DNA of 8,766 nt, from the NCBI GenBank assembly GCA_964551635.1, contig CAZKDZ010000009.1, positions 1 to 8,766 on the forward strand, given 5' to 3'. A program made the translations under genes and the position numbers. The stretch comes from JAAXHE01 sp964551635 (GTDB taxonomy: Bacteria; Latescibacterota; UBA2968; GCA-2709665). Within the stretch, counting starts at the first letter, position 1. Each line of letters starts with the position of its first letter. Shown piece after piece: positions 1 to 5,820 of this stretch. The notes under the pieces were generated by a model that searched no databases, had not been told where the DNA came from, and saw only the letters and a list, made by a program, of their open reading frames with translations.

Positions 1-1
1 G

Positions 2-691
2 CAGCAGTACCTCTGCCACGCGGACCTGGCATGGGTAAGGTCAATCGCAGCCGAACACGACCTCGAAATCGTGCAGATCTGCCCCTACTTCGACTTCACC
101 ACCGGCCAGGCCGCCTGGGACCGGAGCATCCGGGATGCCGAGACATTTATCAGATACGCGGTCGAGCTCGACTGTCCCTTCATCCGCACCTACACCGGCA
201 ACGTGGGGAGCGCGGACGCAACGGCCGGCCAATGGGACGCGTGCGTCCGGGGCCTGCGGAAAATCTGTGAGATGGGCGCCGCGTACAATATCGTCTTCCC
301 GCTGGAAACACACCAGGTGATTCACCATGGGCCCAACCTGACGGATACCAGCCCGAGCACGCTGAAACTGCTCGGCGACGTGGGCATGGAGAACCTGACA
401 GTCAACCTCCAGACGCCTCTCGTCGGCGAATCCGTCTTCCAAACCGTCGAGCAACTCGGGGAACACGTTGTCCACCTGCACGCCCACAACTGGGTGGGAA
501 GCTGGCCGGAACTCACGTTTCTGGACGCCGGCGACGTGGATTTCACCGCGTTCATCCGACGCCTGCAATCCAAGGGTTTCGACGGCTACATTTCGATCGA
601 ACACGGAAGCCATCATCCGCCGTACGAGACGGCCGCGCATGAAATCGCATACCTGAAACAACTCATCGAAGGACAATGGCCGGCCGCCTGA
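2..691 (+). CDS. Sugar phosphate isomerase/epimerase-like TIM-barrel protein, 5' end cut by window
   Basis: The frame is open from base 2 and ends at TGA 689-691, giving 229 visible residues; family members are usually about 270-290 long, so roughly 50 N-terminal residues lie outside. A GTG at 71 is internal, because the frame continues upstream with family-like sequence (EIVQICPYFDFTTG). The protein resembles the xylose isomerase-like/AP endonuclease 2 TIM-barrel superfamily, whose members isomerise or epimerise sugars using a metal held by Glu, Asp, His and Glu. Visible counterparts are Glu at 305-307 (PLETH), His within HLHAHN (473-490) and Glu at 599-601 (ISIEHG). Where an Asp is expected after the middle strand, the sequence reads VNLQTP, with Gln at 410-412. 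The next gene starts 69 bases downstream on the same strand, compatible with an operon. The superfamily is clear; the substrate is unknown. A role in sugar-acid catabolism is inferred from the neighbours. Confidence 0.85.
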   Translation, partial: QQYLCHADLAWVRSIAAEHDLEIVQICPYFDFTTGQAAWDRSIRDAETFIRYAVELDCPFIRTYTGNVGSADATAGQWDACVRGLRKICEMGAAYNIVFPLETHQVIHHGPNLTDTSPSTLKLLGDVGMENLTVNLQTPLVGESVFQTVEQLGEHVVHLHAHNWVGSWPELTFLDAGDVDFTAFIRRLQSKGFDGYISIEHGSHHPPYETAAHEIAYLKQLIEGQWPAA

Positions 692-750
692 AGCAGCCGG
701 TCAAAGCAGTCGTCCCGGCGCAGGAGACAGACGAGGTCGAATCGACGATC

Positions 751-754
751 GGAG
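751..754 (+). promoter_or_regulatory. Ribosome binding site (GGAG) for the lyase-propeller gene
   Basis: GGAG lies six bases before ATG 761. The competing ATG at 776 has a GGAGA directly abutting it with no spacer, so 761 is the better start. Upstream of 761 the frame has no ATG, GTG or TTG back to the stop of the preceding gene, so no longer N-terminus is possible. Confidence 0.6.
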
Positions 755-760
755 TCCGCG

Positions 761-3700
761 ATGCCGCACCGGAGAATGTCCCTGAAGAACCTCAGGCAAC
801 CCAAAGCGCTTTACCCTGACACCGTCCTTGCGGAAGACGGGCGCGCCGCGTCGGCCATCGTACGCCCGTCGGACGCCCGGTACGGCGCCGTTGCTGAGGC
901 CATCCAAAAAAGAGTCCGCGACGTTTCGGGCGCGGAACTGCCCATCCTGGATCACAAAGCCGCCGCGAGGACGCCCCGAAGGAACCTCATCCTTTTGGGC
1001 AACCTGAACAACAACAGGGCGGCCTTCCGGCTCTACGGCTACAGCTACACCCCGGCGGACGACCATTTCCCCGGCGCCGGCGGCCATCTTCTTCACACAA
1101 TACACGATCCCTGGGGCAACGGCAGAAACGCCGTCGGGGTTTTCGGCAGCGATTTATCGGGGGTCGAAACCGCCGCCGGCCTGCTTCTCGAGCGCTTCGG
1201 ATCGGGATCGACTCTTGCCCTCGGTCCCATGTTCGATGTGAAGTTCGGGCCTGATGCCAGGAACGACGCCGGAATCCCCGAAGCACCGGACGCGGACGCC
1301 GAGATGGCGGAAGCCGAAGATGACCTCGCGCGATGCTCCCATACCGGCCTCTGGAGCAGGATCGGACAGCGGGGCCTGCTCTACGGGCTCACCGGAAACG
1401 ACGTCTACGCCGAAATCTACAAACGACTGGTCTTCCGGATGTACGACCACGTCCTGTCCGACCCGGACAATTACGGCAGCGTATGGGGTTTCGACGCGGA
1501 CTTCGCGCTGCAGTACGTCATGCCCGGGTGGGACCTGGTGGAAGAGAGTCCCGTGATCTCCGCGGAAGACCGCCTGCGGATCACACGCATTCTGTCTGAA
1601 TTCATCTCGGATTGCGTATCGCACGTGGGGGACGTTGAAAACGAGCGCGTCCGCCACAACCACGCGACCTACGCCGCGCTGGGCCTCCACTATGCCGGCG
1701 CCTATTTCAGGAAATACTACAGAGCCACGCAGGCCTATCGTTGGCTGGACCTGTCGGAGAGGTGCTTCAGGGTTCAGGTCAACGCGTTCAAGCCGTACGA
1801 GGATTGCGGCCACTACCACTGGCGCACCCACTTCCACGCGATGCGCTACACGCTCAGCACGGGCGACATGACGTTTTTCGATACGGGAAACGCGCGGCGC
1901 GCCGGCGACTACGCCATCCTGACCACGGACAACCTGGGCTGCGCCGTGCCCAATGGAGACACGGCCTCCCCGTTCGGCACATGGACGGAAATGCCCTACC
2001 TGCGCGCCATGGTTTGCGTGACGGGAGACGGCCGTTACCAGTGGATGCTCGACAAGAAGAAAGCCATGGCGCCGCGCTCCCACCCGTACGAACACAGCCG
2101 CGACGTGGAACCTGTCGAGCCCACAGACCTGGAAGGCGCGCAGGTATACCCTGTGGATTCCCGGTATTACGACTCAACAAACGGCAGCGACCACCTGCCT
2201 CTGGACAGGACCTTCGACAAGGTCGTCTTCCGGGACGGGTTCGCGCCCGAAAACCAGTACCTCTTCCTCGACGGCCTGTCCAACGGCGGTCACAAGCATT
2301 ACGACGGCAATTCGATCTGCCGCCTGACCCAGAACCACCGCATCTGGCTGGCCGACTGCGACTACATCAAATCGCTGCCCAAATTCCACAATGGCGTCCT
2401 CATCTTCAAGGACGGGCAATCCGCCGAAATCCCGCCGTTCGTGGAACTCGAGCGATTCGCCGCCAACCGGGATACCGGGTTCTCACAGACGACCCTGCGT
2501 TCCTACAGCGGCGTGGACTGGCGTCGCAACATCCTCTGGAACAGGGGGGCCTTCTTCCTGGTTGTCGACGAGATGGAAGCCCTGGGAGAAGCGGAATACA
2601 GTTTCCGCGCCGTCTGGCAGACGCTGGGCGACGTAAAGCTCAGCAAGGGCGGGCTGGAGGTGGAACAGAACGGCGAGCGATTCTTCATCCACGGCCTGAA
2701 GGGGCCCGTGCTCAGGCTCGAGGACGATCCGGTCACAGGAAAGAACTGGGACCGATACGAACACGCGGAACCAATCGTGCGCATCCTCCAGCAGATTGCC
2801 AACGTGCGCCTCGGGAAAGGGGAGGCCTATCGTTTCTTCAACCTGCTTTATTGCGGCCCGTTGAAGCTTGAAATGTCACAGATCGCCGAAAACGCCGTTC
2901 GCATTGACGATGGTCCGGAAACGGTCTTTGCCGGCGTCGGGCAGACCCGGACGGCGACCGCGCTGCCATCGGGCCCTCGTATAGCGGCCGCCCAGTTTCA
3001 GATATCTCCGCTTGCTCTCGCCATTGTCGACGGTACGGAAGTGTCGTGGGAAGATACGGTGTTCAGGAGCGATCGTCCCGTGTCTCTCGAATACGACCTG
3101 TCGGCGGCTCGGGGTACCCTCGTTGCCTCCGGTCCGGCGGATATCACGCTGTCCGCCGGAAGCGGGACGGAGGTGGAGGTGGACGGCCGGCCGGTCGACG
3201 CCGCCGTTTCCGCAGGCGCCGTCACGTTCCGTGTGCCCGGGGGCAGGCACGGCATCGCCCTGATCCCTCCCGCCCTCTCGGGAATCCGCCGCGTCGCAAC
3301 TGGAAAGGCCGCACCGCGTTTCGTGCCGCGTTTCCGGACCCCGCGCGGGAGGGGCCGTGTTCCGGACCTCCCCGTGATCTGGTCTCACAGGGAGGACAAC
3401 GCCCTGCTGTCCCTGCAGGCCGCGGACCTGGACGGCGATGGCAGGGATGAAGTCATCGCCGGCGGCCGCACCCGGGCCATCCATGCATACAAGGACGGAA
3501 GCCCCCTCTGGTGTTACCCCACGGGCGGCGCCGTACGTTCCGTCTGCGCCGCGGACCTGGAAAACGACGGCCGGACGGAGATCATCGCCGGTTCGGAAGA
3601 CGAACACGTATATGTCCTCGACCCCACGGGTGACCTCAAGTGGGACTTCAAGATTCCCTTTTACTTCCAGGAACCCGTCGTGCGCTCCGTGTTTACCGGC

Positions 3701-4447
3701 GACATCGACGGCGACGGACGCCTCGAGGTCATCGCCGCGGTGGAGTCCTGGCGCTACTACGCCTTCAGCCACGACGGGCAGGAGCTCTGGCACCAGATGA
3801 CCGTCCGCCCCTCATCCACGGGCTGCGCCGCTGACCTGGACGGCGACGGACGGGCAGAGGTTATCGCCGGAACGGAATATCACCGCTGGCACTGCATCGA
3901 CGGGAACGGCGAAATCCGGTGGTCCTATCATCCCGCCACGGGCCCCCGCGCCAACAGCGCCGCGGCCGGCGACGTCAACGGAGACGGACTGAAGGAAGTC
4001 GCTTTCGCCGGCGCCGACACCCACATCCACCTCCTCAACGCGGAGGGGGTCCTGCTCTCGCGGTTCAACACCGGAGATGAAGTCACCCGCGTCCTGATGG
4101 AGGATATGGACGGCGACGGCGTGGATGAAATCGTCGCTTCGTCCATGAGCTTCAACGTCTACGTCGTCCGGGGCGACGGCAGGACGCTGCACTGGCGAAC
4201 CGACCTCGGCGAAGTTGTCCGGTGCATCGCCGCCGCGGATTTCAACGGCGACGGACATCCCGAAATCGCCGCGGGCGTTGAGGACGGGACCGTGTACCTC
4301 CTCGCCAACGCGGACGGACGTCCCTTCGGCCGTTTTCAAACCGGCGGACCTGTCCTGGACATCGTCCCGGCGGACGTCGACGGGGACGGCATTCCCGAAA
4401 TTGTCGCCTGTTCGGAGGACGGCTTTATTCACGTAATGAAGGCTTGA
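761..4447 (+). CDS. Heparinase II/III-like protein fused to a C-terminal FG-GAP/VCBS-type eight-repeat propeller
   Basis: A 1228-residue multidomain protein, probably a polysaccharide lyase acting on a uronic-acid-containing glycan. Residues about 15-165 look like the small alpha/beta domain found before catalytic domains of some glycoside hydrolases (GH20b/GH67N-like; includes NAVGVFGSDLSGVETAAGLL). An acidic linker follows (about 168-185). Residues about 190-460 are helical, as in an alpha/alpha toroid, with an RHNHATY motif (298-304) and YEDCGHYHW (346-354); the Asn-His pair and nearby Tyr/His are candidate catalytic residues by analogy with heparinase/alginate lyase families. Residues about 480-840 are beta-rich, opening with GGHKHYDGNS (509-518), a heparinase II/III-type beta-sandwich signature. 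From about 870 to the end there are eight DxDGDG repeats. No signal peptide or membrane segment is visible, and no upstream start exists to supply one. It follows the isomerase-like gene by 69 bases, same strand. Domain classes are fairly sure; activity and substrate are inferred. Confidence 0.85.
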   Translation: MPHRRMSLKNLRQPKALYPDTVLAEDGRAASAIVRPSDARYGAVAEAIQKRVRDVSGAELPILDHKAAARTPRRNLILLGNLNNNRAAFRLYGYSYTPADDHFPGAGGHLLHTIHDPWGNGRNAVGVFGSDLSGVETAAGLLLERFGSGSTLALGPMFDVKFGPDARNDAGIPEAPDADAEMAEAEDDLARCSHTGLWSRIGQRGLLYGLTGNDVYAEIYKRLVFRMYDHVLSDPDNYGSVWGFDADFALQYVMPGWDLVEESPVISAEDRLRITRILSEFISDCVSHVGDVENERVRHNHATYAALGLHYAGAYFRKYYRATQAYRWLDLSERCFRVQVNAFKPYEDCGHYHWRTHFHAMRYTLSTGDMTFFDTGNARRAGDYAILTTDNLGCAVPNGDTASPFGTWTEMPYLRAMVCVTGDGRYQWMLDKKKAMAPRSHPYEHSRDVEPVEPTDLEGAQVYPVDSRYYDSTNGSDHLPLDRTFDKVVFRDGFAPENQYLFLDGLSNGGHKHYDGNSICRLTQNHRIWLADCDYIKSLPKFHNGVLIFKDGQSAEIPPFVELERFAANRDTGFSQTTLRSYSGVDWRRNILWNRGAFFLVVDEMEALGEAEYSFRAVWQTLGDVKLSKGGLEVEQNGERFFIHGLKGPVLRLEDDPVTGKNWDRYEHAEPIVRILQQIANVRLGKGEAYRFFNLLYCGPLKLEMSQIAENAVRIDDGPETVFAGVGQTRTATALPSGPRIAAAQFQISPLALAIVDGTEVSWEDTVFRSDRPVSLEYDLSAARGTLVASGPADITLSAGSGTEVEVDGRPVDAAVSAGAVTFRVPGGRHGIALIPPALSGIRRVATGKAAPRFVPRFRTPRGRGRVPDLPVIWSHREDNALLSLQAADLDGDGRDEVIAGGRTRAIHAYKDGSPLWCYPTGGAVRSVCAADLENDGRTEIIAGSEDEHVYVLDPTGDLKWDFKIPFYFQEPVVRSVFTGDIDGDGRLEVIAAVESWRYYAFSHDGQELWHQMTVRPSSTGCAADLDGDGRAEVIAGTEYHRWHCIDGNGEIRWSYHPATGPRANSAAAGDVNGDGLKEVAFAGADTHIHLLNAEGVLLSRFNTGDEVTRVLMEDMDGDGVDEIVASSMSFNVYVVRGDGRTLHWRTDLGEVVRCIAAADFNGDGHPEIAAGVEDGTVYLLANADGRPFGRFQTGGPVLDIVPADVDGDGIPEIVACSEDGFIHVMKA
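3425..4411 (+). repeat. Eight FG-GAP/VCBS-like coding repeats (DxDGDGxxEVIAG)
   Basis: Within the lyase fusion, a calcium-loop-like motif of the form DLDGDGRDEVIAG recurs with its first Asp at residues 889, 932, 981, 1025, 1071, 1115, 1160 and 1205, a spacing of 43-49 residues. The second copy (DLENDGRTEIIAG) has lost the central Asp-Gly; the fifth and seventh carry Asn at the third position. Each unit is followed by a strand pattern such as HVYVLDPTGDLKW, recalling PQQ/FG-GAP blades. Eight regular units ending two dozen residues before the C-terminus suggest a closed eight-bladed beta-propeller, like that of family 11 rhamnogalacturonan lyases. The fold is inferred; the repeats are directly visible. 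Confidence 0.9.
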
Positions 4448-4481
4448 TCTCAATTCAAAAAAGGACAACAGTCAAATTGGC

Positions 4482-4508
4482 CACAAAAAGCACAAAGGGC
4501 ACAGAAGG
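4482..4508. repeat. Three imperfect 9-base units (CACAAAAAG / CACAAAGGG / CACAGAAGG)
   Basis: Three consecutive 9-base units share a CACARA core and purine-rich end, preceded by TTGGC. From memory, GGCCACAAAAAGCACAAA-type stretches are scattered in intergenic regions of several environmental bacterial lineages, so this may be one copy of a dispersed repeat. Only this single locus is visible here, so dispersal is unproven. Confidence 0.5.
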
Positions 4509-4615
4509 AATCGGTGCGAAATGGTAGAGTTTCGTATTCTCCACACCGGACACGAGCGCCATGCGACTGAACGAAATACGGCCTCCTTCGCAGCATGATC
4601 CACAGATTTCCGGAG

Positions 4616-4635
4616 CGAGGGCATCCCTGCCCTCG
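4616..4635. repeat. Perfect 8-bp inverted repeat (hairpin)
   Basis: CGAGGGCA and TGCCCTCG pair perfectly around a TCCC loop. There is no T run on either side, so it is not a classical rho-independent terminator. It lies 57 bases before the DapA-like remnant and 168 bases after the lyase stop codon. It could be a REP-like dispersed palindrome, an mRNA-stabilising stem or a structural accident. Confidence 0.5.
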
Positions 4636-4692
4636 AACTACGTGTGAGCCGCCTCCAATACCCGAATCAAGGTTAACCCAGGATATACGTCA

Positions 4693-4890
4693 ATGGCACC
4701 GGTGAAATTCGAAGGCGTTTTTCCAATCCTCGTTACCCCGTTCGACGACCGTGGCGGTCTGGACCTGGAATCCTTCGACCGCTCGGTTCGCTTCATGGCC
4801 GACATCGATCCGTCCACCGCTGCCCAACTGGAAACGCTTATGAGCAGCGTGCTGCCCGGCGTGGACATTACCGCGCCCATAAAGGTGTGA
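4693..4890 (+). pseudogene. Internally deleted DapA/NanA-family (dihydrodipicolinate synthase-like) remnant
   Basis: A 65-codon frame with a plausible ribosome site (AGGA at 4680-4683, nine bases before the ATG). Residues 1-37 match the start of the DapA/NanA class I aldolase superfamily: FEGVFPILVTPFDDRGGLD followed by a helix, SFDRSVRFMAD. After that, where family members continue through about 230 residues of TIM barrel, the sequence jumps to DPSTAAQLETLMSSVLPGVDITAPIKV, which looks like the C-terminal helix and tail of such a protein. The Thr-Thr-Gly-Glu region, the catalytic Tyr and the Schiff-base Lys are therefore all absent, so aldolase activity is not possible. The frame is kept across the junction. 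It is a pseudogene by in-frame deletion, or an assembly artefact. Its intact ancestor probably cleaved a 2-keto-3-deoxy sugar acid, which fits the locus. The N-terminal identification is solid; the origin of the tail is inferred. Confidence 0.65.
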
Positions 4891-4958
4891 TTGAGGAACG
4901 TACCGTCCGCAGGTGCGCACCGGATTGAGCCGGAGTTTCGAATTCACCTTCTCAGAAT

Positions 4959-5624
4959 TCAATCCTCGCTCAAGATTACACGGATCATCTCTTCAAGGTG
5001 GTCCGTCCGGCCAAAGGTGACGTCTCTCAGCACTCCTTTCCGGTCGACCAGAATGGTGGACGGAGTTCCACGCAGGGCGAATTTCTCAAACGTCTCGGCC
5101 GAATATTCCTTCGATCGCAGATAATCCTTTACCCTCCGTATGATCTCTGCCCTGTAGGTCTCGGGCCGCGAGTCGAAGTCGGGTATCTGCGGATAGATCA
5201 GGTCCATGATCGCAGCGCGGCCGGGTTCGCCGGACGTCCTCGTCAGATTGTCCATACCGAGCGGGAACGGAATTTCGTAGGGCAGCCGGTTTCCCTCCCG
5301 CAACTGTCCGCTCATCGCAAGCGCCTTCCTTGTCTCCCCGATTACCTGACCCGTCTCGGCCAGGAGCCTCAGGTTCTCGAGCGTATTCCTGTCAAAGTCC
5401 TCGAAGGCGGTCGCCAGCCCGATCACGCGCACCCCGTCGTCATGGTATCTGTCGTGCATCCGGATCGCGTCCGGAATGGCATACATGAAGCATCCGGGAC
5501 AATTGACCTGGAAGACTTCCAGCACCACAACGTGGTCCCGCTCCCGGTCGAAGTTGGTCGGGCCGCCCTGCACCCAGCTCGAGACGCCGAAGTTTGGCGC
5601 CACCTTTCCAATCTCAACAGTCAT
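4959..5624 (-). CDS. Thioredoxin-fold TlpA/redoxin-like protein with CPGC motif
   Basis: Starting at the ATG read down from 5624 the product has 221 residues; an ATG at 5639 would add MESTK. I prefer 5624 because GGAG (5637-5634) sits nine bases before it, while 5639 has no clear ribosome site. The protein opens with VEIGKVAPNF, typical of AhpC/TSA-redoxin and TlpA proteins, then VVVLEVFQVNCPGCFMYAIP, with a CxxC redox pair at residues 42 and 45, and near the end GTPSTILVDRKG, where Pro188 would be the cis-proline facing the active site. About 80 residues between the central strand (VRVIGLATAFED) and the cis-Pro strand form a long, mostly helical insertion. No signal peptide or lipobox is seen, so a cytoplasmic location is likely. 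Probable thiol-disulfide oxidoreductase; partner unknown. It lies opposite to all other genes here and its link to sugar metabolism is unclear. Confidence 0.85.
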   Translation of the reverse strand: MTVEIGKVAPNFGVSSWVQGGPTNFDRERDHVVVLEVFQVNCPGCFMYAIPDAIRMHDRYHDDGVRVIGLATAFEDFDRNTLENLRLLAETGQVIGETRKALAMSGQLREGNRLPYEIPFPLGMDNLTRTSGEPGRAAIMDLIYPQIPDFDSRPETYRAEIIRRVKDYLRSKEYSAETFEKFALRGTPSTILVDRKGVLRDVTFGRTDHLEEMIRVILSED

Positions 5625-5751
5625 TTTAGTGGACTCCATTCACTATCAAACGTACTGCGCTCACGACCGAACCGGTCGAGAACCCGCTTGCGCAGGGTGC
5701 CGCCCGACGTGAATATTACGCAAACCGTTTCGATATGGAAATTTGGATCCC

Positions 5752-5768
5752 TTCCGCCCATGGCGGAA
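5752..5768. promoter_or_regulatory. Inverted repeat TTCCGCC-CAT-GGCGGAA, possible operator
   Basis: A perfect 7-bp inverted repeat with a 3-base spacer lies 52 bases before the start of the MR/MLE-type gene, in the 196-base divergent gap shared with the thioredoxin-like gene. Position and symmetry suit a regulator binding site. No regulator gene is in the window, and I could not place a convincing -35/-10 pair beside it, so the assignment is tentative. Confidence 0.3.
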
Positions 5769-5807
5769 CCATCGCACGGTCCGACTCCCATCCGTCATCC
5801 TCACGCC

Positions 5808-5813
5808 AAAGGA
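5808..5813 (+). promoter_or_regulatory. Ribosome binding site (AAAGGA) fixing the MR/MLE start at 5821
   Basis: AAAGGA ends seven bases before ATG 5821. The frame is open further upstream to a TTG at 5743, but those extra residues (MDPFRPWRNHRTVRL...) are not family-like, whereas MKIADVEIIPIYPK is a standard enolase-superfamily N-terminus. Confidence 0.65.
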
Positions 5814-5820
5814 AATCGCC

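Larger units (their letters stand above)
4448..4692. other. Non-coding stretch between the lyase fusion and the DapA-like remnant
   Basis: These 245 bases carry no convincing open frame on either strand. They contain a CACAAA-type short repeat (4482-4508) and a perfect hairpin (4616-4635). No typical intrinsic terminator (GC stem followed by a T run) was found after the stop at 4447. The AT-rich start, CAATTCAAAAAAGG, differs in composition from the flanking genes. Confidence 0.5.

Noticed and set aside
71..691. GTG at 71 as the start of the isomerase-like gene
   Set aside because: The same frame continues upstream to the window edge with family-like sequence, so the gene is cut by the window and does not start there.
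1154..2095. A 313-codon minus-strand open frame
   Set aside because: Antisense to the toroid region of the lyase fusion, with no recognisable domain.
1741..2871. A 376-codon plus-strand frame inside the lyase fusion
   Set aside because: It is an out-of-frame, Arg/Pro-rich translation of a region whose true frame carries the heparinase motifs.
2876..3793. A 305-codon minus-strand open frame opposite the lyase fusion
   Set aside because: The plus strand here encodes the C-terminal sandwich and the propeller repeats without interruption; the antisense product has low-complexity composition.
4448..4480. Intrinsic terminator after the lyase fusion
   Set aside because: There is an A-rich stretch but no GC-rich stem in the right position; the hairpin at 4616-4635 is too distant and lacks a T run.
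4912..4921. Palindrome GGTGCGCACC between the DapA remnant and the redoxin gene
   Set aside because: Ten-base palindromes are expected by chance in GC-rich DNA, and nothing nearby supports a function.
5684..5725. Sigma-70-like promoter (TTGCGC and an AT-rich AATATT downstream) before the MR/MLE gene
   Set aside because: Both boxes are weak and the spacing is not convincing.
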